A DNA stretch of 64,000 bases, from positions 11,005,001 to 11,069,000 of the forward strand of contig CM040088.1 of assembly GCA_022496805.1 (NCBI GenBank). Direction: 5' to 3'. Of this stretch, positions 34,828-46,969 are shown in pieces. How positions within the stretch are numbered: position 1 is the first letter of the stretch; every line of letters starts with the position of its first letter. A program made the position numbers and the translations under genes. This DNA is from Pohlia nutans. Taxonomy: Eukaryota > Streptophyta > Bryopsida > Bryales > Mniaceae. Under the pieces are notes generated by a model, which was given only the letters and a program-made list of their open reading frames with translations, had not been told where the DNA came from and did not search any database.

Positions 34828-37800
34828 ATGCGGCTGCGTCTTGGAGGGGGCGGATTCCGAGCCAAGGGCGCTGCCGGAGCTTCTACCACGGTAAGTTTCC
34901 AATTTGAATTCCCCTCTTGCATGAAATTCTTGTAGTTAGGGTTTCTGGATTGAGCTCCGAGTCTTTTGTTCAAAGGGAATTGAATTTGATCCAATTCTTA
35001 ATTTTTTAAAATGGTTTGTAAAGCCCTTCGCTGGATGATTATAGTGGTTTTGAGCCTATGCACTAATGCTTTGGAGATTCCAGCACAGTGAGCTTGGGAA
35101 GCAGCCATTCATGGAGCAATTGGATCAAGGGCCAGTGGAACCAGCACCGACTTCTTCTGATTCTGCACCTGCGATGCTGGATCCCAGGCATTCGGAGAGG
35201 TTCAATTTCTATCAATTTTGAGGCAATTGCAATGCTTTGTATGGGGTTATACTAGCTTCGTGGTAGTGGTTTTAGGTCATTTCCGTAGAGGATAATCTTT
35301 CCTTCAACTTTAAGTATTTTAATCAATATGTAGGAGTGTGCTTTCTCAGTATAGATTTCACTCGAGCCAAAATCTCTTGAGATCAATTTCTTCTCACATT
35401 TCTTATGGTAAACATTCAAAGTGGGAGGTTGTAGACCTTTATTGAAGGGACAATAGACACTCCCATTTTCGATTCAAAGATTAGTGGCCATAGACATTAC
35501 TCCCTCCGTCCCATAATAGATGAAAAAAATAAAAAAATAAAGCAAACTAGAATGATTTCATCAAATTGCTAAATAGAATAAGTTTCTATTTCAGAGTAGT
35601 TGTCTGTTGAAGCAATATCATATTGCACATGGTATGTGGCATGTGGCAGCATGGTGATGTTCGTTGCAGTGTGTTCTCTGATGCAACAAACATATGCTAG
35701 CATTGATTTTAGCTACTGTAGCTCATATGTTGTTTGTGATCCACACACGAGAAAGACAAGCTTCACAGAAAAAAAACACTTCCTGTTCACTTGTCTTGTG
35801 ATCTTCATTGTTAGAATCTATAAAACAACAACTTCAAATTGAATAAATGATTTGCATCAAGTAATTTGGGACAGTTTTTTTTCTCAAAAGCTTCATCTAT
35901 TATGGGACGGAGGGCATATTAGCCAAGTCATGGTTACATGTAACTTGCTAATTGAAACTTGCTAATTGAAGGCCAACCAAGTGTTGATTGGAAGAGATGA
36001 GTTGCTGTTGGTAACAGGGGCCAATTTAGTATCCTCTACCTTACATTATTTTTGGTCACAACAAATGTATTCACTCTCATTACTTGGTGTGTCTAAATGA
36101 GCTCAATTTCCTTCTCGCTATAGCTTCACTTAGTTCACTACTTATTGGAATGTCGGTAGTTACCATGTGCCTGTACTCTTCTCTGCTATTCATAAACCCC
36201 TGAAGCAGATCAAGGTTTTTTCCAGCGCTTCTTTCTTTAGGGTTTCCTTCTTCATACCTCTTGTTTCTTTTATTTATTTATTTATTTTTTGTCCATTTCT
36301 TTGCTTGACATGCTCACATATGGGTGCTTGTTGATGTAGGCTTCTGAAGAAAGTAAGCATGCTCATGCATGAGGCCGTTCACATGAGGAACTCAACTCTT
36401 CCAAACGCAACTCTACGTCAGCTGCGGGAGGTATTGCAGAGACCACCCAGCTTGTCTTTGCAATTATCACATACATGACACGTGTATCAAGAGCACTTCC
36501 TGCATATGTGAAATAGCATGAAATATGTGTCATTTTGACAGTGCATGACTTCAACAGGATTATTTGAGATTGAACATGGATTATCGGCAAAGAGCTTTAA
36601 TTGTACTAGGTACTCAATTTGGAGTGGATCGAGAGAGGGTGAAAGGGCTCATTCAACACTATATGAGCTTGAAGCCTGGTAGGACTCTCAAATATTGAGC
36701 TCCTTTGGTTTTCCCTATTTCAGTGTCATTGTATTAGGAAAGGATCCCTGTTCTAGATGCATATACTAAAATGCCAATTGGCTGTGGAATTTGGTGGTAG
36801 TTGACAGTACTGAAGAAAAAAGCGAGGAAGTATCGAGTGACAGCGGGTCAGAAGCTGCACACTATCGCACCGAGCGGGATTTAAGAGCTGCCCTCATACC
36901 TCTATCGTCACGATTATTTGAGCAGATGAATGGCCAGGTTGGAGGCCTCAAATTTCTAGTGGATCTTCGTGCGGATCTGAAGACAACTCTAACGTATGGT
37001 TTGTTTTTTTTTCTGCATTAACCCCAAAGCGTCCACTGTATTTTCTGTAGTGTAGGAAAATTGGACCCCTGCTGCAAATCATCTGTTTGTGTGAAAATGA
37101 CTTCAGTTTGACACGATTGACACTGTTGATCTTGTAGTATCAAACAAGAGCTAGAAAATGATGTATTGCCGAAGGTAAAATGAGAAAACGCCACCGTTGC
37201 AAAGTTCAGTGATGCAGATGGCCATATTGGGCGTTTTAGACGCTTAGGGGTTAAACCAGTTATTTTTTCATATTTTTTGTTTGAAGATTGAACTAGTCTC
37301 TTCTGGTAAGAGAACTAATGTGAGTTGCATCTGATACAGGAAGAACAACCTAGCATCACTTAGAGCACTGGACGGTGACTTGCAGGGCCTGTTTGCAACA
37401 TGGCTTAGTCCAGCATGCCTTGAGTTGCATCGCATTACTTGGAATGATCCTGCCTGTTTGCTCGAGAAGATAGTGACATACGAGGTTTTTCCAGTTCCAT
37501 ATACCCTATTCTCAAGTCCTGAATCACAAGGGTTTCCTTCTTAGCACTAAAAAGACATATCTATAGATGGATTAGATGAGAAATAAGTTCCAAGGACCTG
37601 ATATAGAAGAGAATTTGCACAAATAGCTCTTGATATGCTGAATGTTGGCTGTAGGCTGTACATCCAATCACTAACCTCTACGATCTGAAGCGGCGGCTAG
37701 GAACTGGACGGAGATGCTTTGGCTATTTCCATGCTGCCATGCCTGGTAAACATTCGTGTGCATAGCCTGTATGAGCATGGTGAGGATTCGTCATTTTTTG

Positions 37801-40800
37801 GCATTGTTTAGACAATACCTCGTTAATTTGTCTCTTTCAGTGGCTTATTATTGCTACACACAGGTGAACCTCTGGTTTTCATCGAAGTTGCCTTGACCAA
37901 GGGTATTGTAGGCTCCGTTCAGGTATTTCCCAAGCAATTTTTTTACATCTTAATTATTTGGGAAATTTGAGTAAGCTGTTAAAGTTGTCCCTCTCTATTA
38001 TGACATGTTTGGGAAGCCCTACCTTCAAGGTGGCAGGCATGGATTAGTCACAGAAATGACTTGTCATCTGTGTATTGCTTGAAACAATAATATCGTCATA
38101 TGACGGAGTGTCATTATATGGAGGGTAGACTGTTAGTAGATTCCATATTGGTTGAGCTTAAGTTGGAATGTGATGAGGAATGGCCTGGCTATGCAGAAAG
38201 TTCTTTTTGGGGAGCCTCCGTGTGACGAAACAGAAGCAACAAGTGCACTCTTTTATTCAATAACTAGTACCCAGGTATTGAAATAGTGTCAGGGATGGAT
38301 GTTGTCAAAGGCTAAGGCTCTTTTTTAAATTTTACTCAGAAGTTGGTGTATTTTTACGGGCACGTTAATGTTCAAAGAATGGATCTAATAGAACTGCCTA
38401 TTTTCTCTGGGCAGCCGGGCCTCAAAGGTATCGAGCTCGGGAACTTCCTGATAAAGCGTGTTGTACATCTACTTCGGCAAGAGATGCCTGAGGTTCAGGT
38501 ATGCATCTTCTTGACTCAATGGTTACTTGATTTTTCTCTAGCAAGGTTATTAATTTAATATATTTGAAGTTGCAGGCAGTAAGAATTAAGATGCATTTAA
38601 AGAAAAGGAAATAGGGCTTGGCCAGTAAATTACATCCAATGGTTCGAATTGAATTGTTGTCTCTACATTTCTTAGGTTACCTGCTCTTAGGGCCGCTTCA
38701 CACTATGGCCGTCCAAGTTGAGAGGCCGTTGGATTGAGTGGTCAAACTTTGTTGAGGTTCCAAAGAAATGGGCTGAAAATAGGCAATAAAATATAGTTTT
38801 GATTTTTTATGAAAAAAAATTGACGGCCTCTTGACCATAGTTTGGGTTTCCATTCCTGTCCAACCCAAACTTCCTTCGAGAGTCCGTCGCCTTTGGTCAA
38901 AAAGTGCTGCCATGTAGGCATTTGGGAGGGCGACGGCCTTTGGACTTTGGCCTCTAGTGTGAAGGGTCGAGAGGCCGAATTCTTGGTTTCTTGCAAACTG
39001 ATTGGTGGAAATTGACGGCCTCTCGACCTTCGGCCATACTGTGAAGTGGCCCTTAGTGTTGCAAGGTTGATGTCATCTGATTTGATAGCATTCATTTGTA
39101 GGTTCACAACCTCTTATTAGCGTCTGCATTTTCTGCAGACCTTTGCAACTCTTAGCCCTATTCCGGGCTTCAGGAAATGGTTACTTGCAAAATTGGCAAC
39201 TCAATGTAAGCTCATTGAGGAATCCAAGGACCAATCTGAGATTCATAAATTGAGAGAAGATTTACTTCGTCCAGAAGACGAAGAAAGGTTGGAGGCTTGC
39301 AGGTTTGTCTTCCCATGACTCTCGTTGGAGTAGTAAAGTTTTGCTCAATAGTATGTCCGACACTCTACATGGTTCATGTAATTGTTTTTGCTAATGAAAC
39401 ACAGACATGATTTTGGTAGGGAAGCTCTTTACAGCTGAAGTTTTTTTCAACTGACAGGGATGGCGAAAAATCAAAAGGTGCAGTGGGCTTTATGTATGAA
39501 ATCTTATCATCTGAGAAACATGAATGGGTCAGCTCAGAGAAGTTGGTAGAGGCTCTGCGCCCACCTCTTCTCCGATTGTGCGCTCGGTAAGCATCTTGCT
39601 GCTTTTCACTTTGTGTCATTTTGCAAGGCCACTCTTGGTTTGCACGTCTGGTTTGAACGTGGCTCTCCATTGTTGTGCTCTTCCAGGTACATAATTCAGG
39701 AGAAGAAGCGGGGTGCTGCATTAGATCCTGTGACTAATTTCCATGTTCGCAATGGAGCAGTAAGTTTCATTCTGACCATATTAGTGTCCTTGACAACGAA
39801 TACCTCTTCTTTCAGCACTGATATTTTTGTTGCCTCCAGTTCTTTCATCAGACGTTGGCAATGAAGGTTATTCATAACATTCTAGAGCAGGGTTGACTAT
39901 CCATTCTTTCACTGTAGTTGCACTATGGTTGGCAGTAACTTCACTTGGTTTACAATAGTCCAACGCTTTCGTTCTTGAACTCAAGATGTAAGAGGATCTA
40001 TGCTCAAGAAAAATTGTCAGAGGATCAGGGCATTTAGGATACCCCGATTCTATAGAGTAAAAGTGGTAGTCTAACAAGATGAGCCGAAGATGTTAGCAGC
40101 TCCTTTCAAGAATTTATTATGATTATGGGGGTACTGCTTCAATTAACGGTTGGAATTCTTGTTGCAGAGTGTGGAACAATTAAACTGGATGGGAGATACT
40201 TCTTCCAAAGGCCTTGATGCTAGTGCAGGGCTCATGGTTAATTACCATTACAGGTACTGAAACTACACTGATTATTCTATTTAACGTCACACATTTCCAA
40301 AATACATTGAAAATTCATGCTGTGACGTTTAAGGGTTAATGTATGATACACTGTTTTGTAGTCATATGAAACACTGAGAACACCATGAATTAGTGTATCT
40401 ATTGATGAACACCATTTACTGGGCATTAGATCTCATGTTAGCCACTTATTGCTTGAGTGAGTAGTACACAATTTAACAAAAAGAATTCATTGAGTCAATG
40501 TTACATTGTTCTGGTGTTATGGATGACACTAGATAGAATAAACAGTGTACTGATCAGCTCTTGAACTCCAATCTATCCTGGGTGCTACAGGCATTGCAAT
40601 GAATTCGCTTGAATAATCACCACTATCTAGGTGTTTGGCAATTTATCTTCAATCGTCACTACCACATTGCTAAAACTTATGCTCTTTAATAATGTGGGTG
40701 CACAGGCTGGAGGATATTGAGGCCAACAATCAGGCATATCTCAACCGCCGTGTGATCGCTGCTTCTCCTGCTGTACTGGGGTTATTGCAACTGGGATCAG

Positions 40801-40823
40801 ATTCTCAACAGGGCAAGCTCTAG
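34828..40823 (+). CDS. MCD: Malonyl-CoA decarboxylase, fifteen exons, complete
   Basis: Converts malonyl-CoA to acetyl-CoA and CO2, controlling malonyl-CoA in mitochondria and perhaps peroxisomes. Exons: 34828-34890, 35084-35199, 36340-36430, 36558-36678, 36801-36993, 37340-37484, 37655-37745, 37864-37922, 38197-38274, 38415-38498, 39139-39302, 39458-39586, 39687-39759, 40168-40253, 40706-40823. All junctions are GT-AG and every phase agrees, giving 536 residues, normal for the family. Landmarks: GLKFLVDLRADL (end of the helical domain), FATWLSPACLELHRITW, FIEVALTKGI, LGNFLIKRVV, FATLSPIPGFRKWL with the candidate catalytic Ser353, and NFHVRNGA with His464, counterparts of the Ser/His pair in animal enzymes. 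The Arg-rich start MRLRLGGGGFRAKG suggests a mitochondrial presequence. The C-terminus GKL is only a weak peroxisomal signal. Introns 2, 5, 10 and 14 carry MITEs. The first exon is the least certain part. Confidence 0.93.
35500..35915. mobile_element. Stowaway-type MITE in malonyl-CoA decarboxylase intron 2
   Basis: TA followed by CTCCCTCCGTCCCATAATAG on the left; CTATTATGGGACGGAGGG on the right. The CTCCCTCCGT terminus with TA target is the plant Stowaway hallmark. The right edge has lost its last bases. About 416 bp, longer than most Stowaway elements. The matching half copy is at 8950. Confidence 0.8.
37018..37254. mobile_element. TTAA-type MITE in malonyl-CoA decarboxylase intron 5
   Basis: Ends TTAACCCCAAAGCGTCC and GACGCTTAGGGGTTAA, 237 bp. 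It begins only 24 bp after the exon 5 donor site, yet the exon and donor are intact. Confidence 0.75.
38690..39052. mobile_element. Tourist-type (PIF/Harbinger) MITE in intron 10
   Basis: Left end GGGCCGCTTCACACTATGG, right end CCATACTGTGAAGTGGCCC, flanked by TTA on both sides (38687-38689, 39053-39055). A TTA duplication with GG-starting termini fits PIF/Harbinger. 363 bp, with further mirrored blocks GAGAGGCCG and CGGCCTCTC inside. Confidence 0.75.
40281..40339. repeat. Minimal TTAA-type remnant in intron 14
   Basis: TTAACGTCACAC on the left and GTGACGTTTAAGGGTTAA on the right, only 59 bp apart. The left end seems to have lost the CCCTTAAA part. Either a deeply deleted MITE or a chance palindrome next to a solo right end. 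Confidence 0.45.
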
Positions 40824-41036
40824 AGATTCTATTCGAGTAGTTTGGTCTGCATTTGGTGGATTCACCCCTGCAATGATATTTACATCCCCTGGACTTACAT
40901 TGCTTGAGTATGTTCCAGCACCCTCCTGTTTATAAGAATCTGTGGATTTCAATCCATTCTCCTCTCTGTACATGCACATGATTGCACAGTCTTGTTAGTT
41001 ATGGTTTGCTTCCTTTAAATTCAGGGTAATGGGTCA

Positions 41037-41302
41037 TTAACCCCTAAAGGACCAAGAATCCCAAATTGGGCCTCATGTTTTATTTTTATTTTTAGCAGTT
41101 TTGAGTATGTGGACTTTGAGTTTTTAGTAGTCTTATGTGGACTTCTTTTTGTTCAAATTTATTCGTTTGATCAACACATGCAATGTTCTTCATTGATTCT
41201 AGTGATATAAAATTTGGTCTCATCTGAATCATATTTTTCACAATATGATCAATTAAATTTGTCATTTTAAAACCGCGAATCCTTGTACATACCTTGGGTT
41301 AA
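41037..41302. mobile_element. TTAA-type MITE, 266 bp (CCTTGGTCC subfamily)
   Basis: Starts TTAACCCCTAAAGGACC and ends in a degraded CCTTGGGTTAA. The interior matches 18465-18713. It lies about 210 bp beyond the malonyl-CoA decarboxylase stop codon. Confidence 0.7.
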
Positions 41303-41310
41303 GGTATGTA

Positions 41311-41566
41311 CAATAGGGTCCAAAAATATTTCGAATTCTTGGCCTGGAGCTGAATGAGAATGAAAACTACAAACTTTGAAAACCTATTGTAGGCTCAAAA
41401 TTCATCAATTCACAAACCGTAAATTGTGTTGGAAAGATAATAGAGTCTATTTTGACAATATGGAAAGAATATATATTGAGGTGGCTACATGCAATTGAAT
41501 GCAACTGTTTTTGAAGCACAGAGCTGGGAGCACATTCAAAATTCGAAATACTTTTGTACCCTACTG
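41311..41566. mobile_element. 256-bp MITE with CAGTAGGGT-type ends
   Basis: Left CAATAGGGTCCAAAAATATT, right AATACTTTTGTACCCTACTG, TA on both sides. The termini resemble those of the 997-bp foldback element at 30977, suggesting one parental Tc1/mariner-type family. Confidence 0.68.
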
Positions 41567-43125
41567 TACAATACAGTACACCCATTTTCAACTTGCTTGA
41601 ATATCGAGTAGGAGTGGCAAACCAAAGAATGGTAAATGGATACAGGTGGAAATTTTGGGCTACTACGCATCTGCTTGTGTCATGCAGGTAGACTGCCATT
41701 TTTGGTACTCATTATATCCTTTTAGGACTATGTTGTGCTTTAATCTTGGTTTTCCCTACTATCACTTATTTGTGCCCTACTGACTTTGATTTCAAATATG
41801 AATATCTTCTCATTTTTAGGCTGTACAGTACTTTTCTCATTCCATATAATTAGGTCTTGTCTTTGATTTTCAAAGTGAGACATAATATTACCTTGTCTCA
41901 AATGTTGATTGTATATGCACATCATACTTTAGTGCAGGGCTTTGTGGCAGAATAGCCTGGTGGATTGGTGTTTCCAAACTTTTTGCTCTTTCTAACCAAA
42001 TCTAACTTATCCACACATTAAGTTTGGTAGTTTTTTTTTTTTTTTTTTGTGTTTCATTTTGAAATCATGCATGCCTAGGGGTGTGTTCTTGGCACCATTG
42101 AAAAGCCTTAGGCAAGGAAGGGTGCACCAAGCAAGTTTCAAGAGATTTAAATCACAATGCAAAAGATACTAAATTTCAAAGTATTTTTTCTTCAAAAATT
42201 ACAAAAATTAGAAGTATAGTCAATATTGGCCAATCTTGGTACTGGTAAAAATCCGAAAGAAGGTGGAGTGCAAAAGGAAAATTTAACCTAGTTTTGGCCT
42301 ATAGAGAGACAGATACTAAATTTAAAAGATTTTGTCATCCAAGATTACAAAAATGAATTCTGGGGGGTGTTCCACTACCAGTAGAATTTTACCAACTAGG
42401 TGCAACCAAGGGATATTTTTTTTAGAAGTATTATGTTTGAATTTTGGATTTTCAGCACCCTAGTATTATAAAACATTTGATATTAAGTGATACCTTTTTT
42501 TACTTGTAATTCCTTAGATTTAAAAAAGAAAAGAAGCTATGCTAGTTATAAAAATTAGTTTTATTCCTTGGGCATATATATAAGCAATCATACAGTTCAC
42601 AGTATAACACATTTAAGCTAAGTAGGGGACAAGCTAGCTAGCACCACAACTGCATCAACATGACAGAGCGGGGAATTAATTAAGGTGGACACCTCACGGA
42701 TATATACTGCCAATTGGCAAGAACATTCAAAGGTAGGAAGAACATTTGAAAGTCAGCAAACACCACAAACAGAGAGCCAGCAGCAGCGCCGATGGAAAAA
42801 ACTTAACCTCTGGCTCTTTTCAAATCAAAATACAGATGATTACTATATATCCTTCAAGTGATCGTTTTCATGAGTACGTTGGCACAGGAAAATACCGGTT
42901 CACTCTCCAGCTAGCTAGCTCGTAGATGAGAAGTTAAGGCCACATCGATCATCGACCAGCTAGCTTACAACCTTACTTCCATCTACGCATCGATAGATAT
43001 TAGATACAATATTAAATGCAACAGTATATCGAGATCATGTGCATTCTTCAATCGGACACAACTCGATCACAGGTTTACTATATCCTGCTGCAAGTCGGAG
43101 ACAGACAATCTAGCTTGCCAGTAAC
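41567..43125. other. Spacer between two convergent genes
   Basis: AT-rich with a T-tract near 42029-42048. The part nearest 43125 is probably the 3' UTR of the B3 gene. No gene recognised. Confidence 0.4.
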
Positions 43126-44388
43126 TCACGGCTCTTGCTTACTGCGATTTACAAGGTCCACTTTGAAGCACATGGGCTCCACAAGAGAAAACTGGAGGCT
43201 GTCTCCGAGTTGCAGCCGATTGGCATCGAAGAAGGTTTCCCACCCGCGCTCCAGACGCACGCTCAGCTTTGGCTCTTCTTCATCTTCCAGGTGGTACGTC
43301 CTCACCGCCTTCACCATCACCACGGGCTTGCAGTTCGGTCCTTGCAGGCGGAGCTCGTCACCTTTCAGCATACTTCGATGGCGCTCCCAGAAGCTTCCTG
43401 GAACCTCCTGCATATATTCGATGTATCGTGCCGGCATGCAAGCAACAATGTATCAATCATCGATCGAAAATTCATCGTGTACACATCATCACCTTAGCAT
43501 GCATTTGGGTTAGAAGTATAAATAATTTGAAGCTAGGTGCGAACAGCCTAGCTGCAGATCGATCGATTAAGTGGCTTACCAAGCTTAATGATTCTTGCTC
43601 ATCATTCTCAACGTGAACGGGACCGTGTGAAGGACGCACTGTGACCACAAACCGTGCAATTTCAAGCCCACACGTTCTGCATTTGCTTGGGCTCCAGCAT
43701 TTCGAAGGTGATACAGATGGTGCTAGCCGTTTGGCCGGGGGAGCTGCATCATCGACGTTCTTCAAGGATTTAGGGCTCACATGCACAACCTGGAAGCGTG
43801 ACATTTCGAGCCAGATGAAGAACACAATGTCGCCTACTTCGATTTTGTTGTCCGTCTGAAAATCCTTCCACCCACCATTCCCAAACGCAAACACTCGATT
43901 TCTTGTATGCTTGAACTTCCGCACGGTGATCTTGATTGGCCAACGTCGGTTGCAGTTGGACAGCCTCTCAAAAGTGACATTTCCAGACTTGAACAATTCT
44001 TCATTCTCTCGCACAAACGGGAATGGAATCTCCTGCAAGCATGTACGTCCAATGTTCAATGTCCACTGTAAGCATCACAAAGATAAAAGAAAATCAACTA
44101 CGGAAACAGTTTCAGCACAAAACTATAATCTATCTTTGGAAATGAAATAGAAGGAAGACTTGCATGCTAGCACAGATTGTGCCGAGAACATACCAGTGCG
44201 TAAGACAAAGGCCCTGGAATAACCTCCGTGACCATCGACCTCGTGATCACCTTGTGGAAAAAGGTTTTGCCCTTCCTCCTGAGTTGCATAGCAGTATTCG
44301 AGATGAAAATCTCGACGGACTGTTCTTCGGCGGCCGAAAATGATGAGGGTGGTCGAATCATTGTGTAAACTAGCTCAGATTGTGCCCA
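43126..44388 (-). CDS. REM-like transcription factor with two B3 DNA-binding domains
   Basis: Nuclear DNA-binding protein of the plant B3 superfamily, REM-like. Exons seen: 44388-44194, 44032-43580, 43407-43126, all phase 0 and GT-AG, encoding about 309 residues. The first B3 domain spans exons 1-2: FFHKVITRSMVTEVIPGPL, then IPFPFVRENEELF, WPIKITVRK, GGWKDFQTDNKIEVGDIVFF. The second spans exons 2-3: EIARFVVTVRPSHGPV, VPGSFWERH, LSVRLERGWETFFDANRLQL, GDSLQF. Between them is a Ser/Pro-rich linker with CRTCG. Exon 1 opens at a splice acceptor; an ATG 27 bp in (44361) gives a 300-residue protein, but an earlier untracked exon may exist. The intron falls at the same place and phase in both domains, which indicates internal duplication. 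No damage is visible. Confidence 0.85.
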
Positions 44389-45288
44389 CTGCAACAACAA
44401 GCTCAATCAAGTTGCTCGCTAGCTAGCCTCAGTCTAATAACGGCGCTACGCAAATGGTGGAGATGGTGATTGCTTTGTGTGTGAGAGAGAGAACCAGTTG
44501 TGGATTTGGGGAATTCAAGCATGCACAAGGTGACCAATGCCTGCAATGGCACTGCCTGCTTGTTAAGGCATTGAAAGAGCTCAAACCTTCAGTTGTAGAA
44601 GATGGTGGCATCGCAGCCTGGCAATTGAAGAGCACAGTTCTCCAATTTCTAAAAAAAAAGAATTCAAAAACATACATACATAAAATCTTCGAGTTTGATG
44701 ACTCAAAACGTGCAGTAAGTCTCTTCCTTGTTAGAGCGTACTTACCTTTCTTGAGCTGATTTTTGCAAGCATGGTCGATCATGCGACCTCATCATGCTTA
44801 TGGGCCACATCAAGCTTGATGTGTGGGCTGACATGAACAGTGGCCTGCTGACAACAAGAAATTCGGACTAGATGGCTCTGTGAAGCACTGAAGCACTTCT
44901 GTACACCACACTCAAGTTTCGTCAAATCTGTACAAAATTATTAACAGCCCTAGCTGGTTACGCAAGCCTAGCTGCCAGATTGAGACATTGACTGTAACAT
45001 ATCCAAGAGGAACAGAAATTGAATGATGTACAAGCTGAAATAGTGTATAATCTCTTACTAGTAAAGTTCAATTAGCTCAGGAACATCTTCCATATCAAGG
45101 GATATTCAAAGCAGTGCAATGTCTCTAGATCCAATTGATCGCCCTAGACAAGGCAAGGTAGTACGTACGTGTACTCTACTTGGACACTAAGACACTCGTA
45201 TTACATTAGCTGCTTGATTTGCAAATCATGTGCTACAAACTACGCAATAGAAGTGCTCTAGAATTAACCATGTCTAGAGCGAAGGGGA
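44389..45288. other. Spacer between the B3 gene and the first copia element
   Basis: Probable promoter and leader of the B3 gene at its left side. A frame at 44454-44759 is open on both strands and unassigned. The last 50 bp before 45289 repeat sequence found just before the 3' LTR (51730-51779). Confidence 0.4.
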
Positions 45289-45553
45289 TTTTGACATACG
45301 AGATCCACGTCGATCTCTGTAACTGACAGAACTGGTTAGCCCGACCATGTCACCATGCAGTACTGGGTACAAGTCGGTCTTTACTCAGGTAGTTAAGGCG
45401 AATTAGTGGTGTGACCAACACCACTAAGTGCGTCAGTCAAGCCATGCTACTAGTGCATGGGTAGTGGCATGACCCTGTGCGGTCATATAAGCCACATGTC
45501 CATGTTGTAATTTTTATCTATTTCTGACTAATCGATTAGAGCAATCTCCAACA
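45289..45553 (+). repeat. 5' LTR of copia element 1
   Basis: About 265 bp, ending ATCTCCAACA directly before the primer-binding site. Very similar to 51780-52036; the main difference is an 8-bp duplication near the ACCATG word. Similarity to the 3' side continues about 50 bp further left than an LTR should. Confidence 0.85.
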
Positions 45554-45565
45554 TGGTATCAGAGC
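45554..45565 (+). promoter_or_regulatory. Primer-binding site for initiator methionine tRNA
   Basis: TGGTATCAGAGC, complementary to the 3' end of plant initiator tRNA-Met, directly after the 5' LTR; it primes minus-strand DNA synthesis in copia elements. Confidence 0.9.
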
Positions 45566-45800
45566 TTGGTTATTGAGATTGTGAGCTAGCTGACTATCGC
45601 AGAATAGATTAGGATCGCAAGTAGCATCTAACTATTGCAGGGTAGCCACAAGCTCAAGGAATAGTTAGTAGAAATGATCACAAGTGTGATAGAGCAGGCT
45701 TCTTGACACTGTCATGTTCTAAATGGCGTTCCATGATAGCATAATAGGGACACATCAAAACTAGAGGGTAATCCTAACTATAGCGTGTGGAGTTTTTAAA

Positions 45801-46673
45801 ATGCGCAATATAATGACTAGAGAAGATACGTGGAAGTTAGTAGAGCCACCAGCCGACACTGTAGCACCCACAGATCCCGCAGAATTAGCAGCCCTACAGA
45901 TCTAGAAAAACAAAGCCCTTACAATGATAGCACTATCAGTACGAGACAACGTCATACCACATATAGCAAACAGTACAGAACCAAATGTATGTTGGGCCAC
46001 ACTCAAGAACTTATACGCGAACAATACCAATTCTAGGAAACTTATGTTGAGGCGCAAGTTGATAAACTTGAAGCTAGATGAAGGCAGCTCCATGATTCAA
46101 TTCCTGCAGAACCTCAAAGAACTCATCAACGAGTTCGCATGTGTAGGTGAGACAGTAACGGATGATGAGATCGTAGAACACGTTCTCATGGCTCTACCTG
46201 AATCGTTTGAAGGTCTGGTTAACACCTCGATGTATCGGCCCGTTTTACCCACAGTAGCCGAATTGACTATGATTCTGATGCAGGATGAGATATGCAGAGA
46301 ACTTCAAAGTCACAAGCGAGGCAATGGAGAAGCATTGCTACTCAATACTAAGTGCAACCCCGATAGCCGGAAGACTGCAGCTGCGGGAAGCGACGGCCGC
46401 ACCAAGAGCAAGAAGGCTGACGGAGAGTATCATTACTGTGGTCGAAAGGACCACTAGATGTGCAACTGCCCTGAGCTAGCTGCGGAGTTGAAGAATCGAA
46501 AAGCGAGCCGTAAGGGGCAACCTTCCATCAATATGATTGATAACTTTGGAAGCAGCAACTCAGATGATGACGATGACCTCGATCCTGAGCCAGAACTTGC
46601 TATTAATCTGACGGAGTTGAATCTGGTCGATTACTGTCCAGACAACACCAGAGGCGAGTGGTACGTGGACAAT
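45801..46673 (+). pseudogene. copia element 1 gag and start of protease, broken
   Basis: Capsid-type protein: from ATG 45801, TWKLVEPPADT, a stop after about 34 codons, then a long clean stretch (45924-46457) with LMLRRKLINLKLDEGSS and VLMALPESFEGLV, typical of copia gag. The CCHC knuckle reads YCGRKDH, a stop, then MCNC: a Trp codon has become TAG. The acidic linker follows, then GEWYVDN, the edge of the protease active site, where the next MITE begins. Confidence 0.82.
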
Positions 46674-46969
46674 CATTAGGAGAAATCTGTAGTCACAAAG
46701 GGGCCCTTGCTGAAAATTTTAGGCAAAACCGTGCACTTTTGACAAGGGCACCAATGGTGCCACCGTGGTTGCCAGTAGTGCAGTTCCGTGGGTCGCGCCA
46801 ATCGACACTGCCAACACTGTCAGCACTCCCAGCACTGCGGCTTCTGATGCTTTCAACGGGCAGCGACCTTCACCAATGGGTTTACAAGGAGAGGGGTGTA
46901 TGGGCAGCCGGTTCACCTAATATGGGCTGTCTTAGAGGGCCCCTTTAGGACCGCATTTTTCTCCTAATG
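46674..46969. mobile_element. 296-bp MITE inside the protease active-site codons
   Basis: Inverted ends CATTAGGAGAAA and TTTCTCCTAATG. On its left the frame reads GEWYVDN and on its right GASRHVT, so it splits the Asp-Ser/Thr-Gly motif. The target duplication is not clear, so the superfamily is undecided. A TA or TTA target would not restore the frame. Confidence 0.65.

Noticed and set aside
46674..46969. Protease-site MITE as another TTAA element
   Set aside because: Its ends are CATTAGGAGAAA and no TTAA duplication is present.
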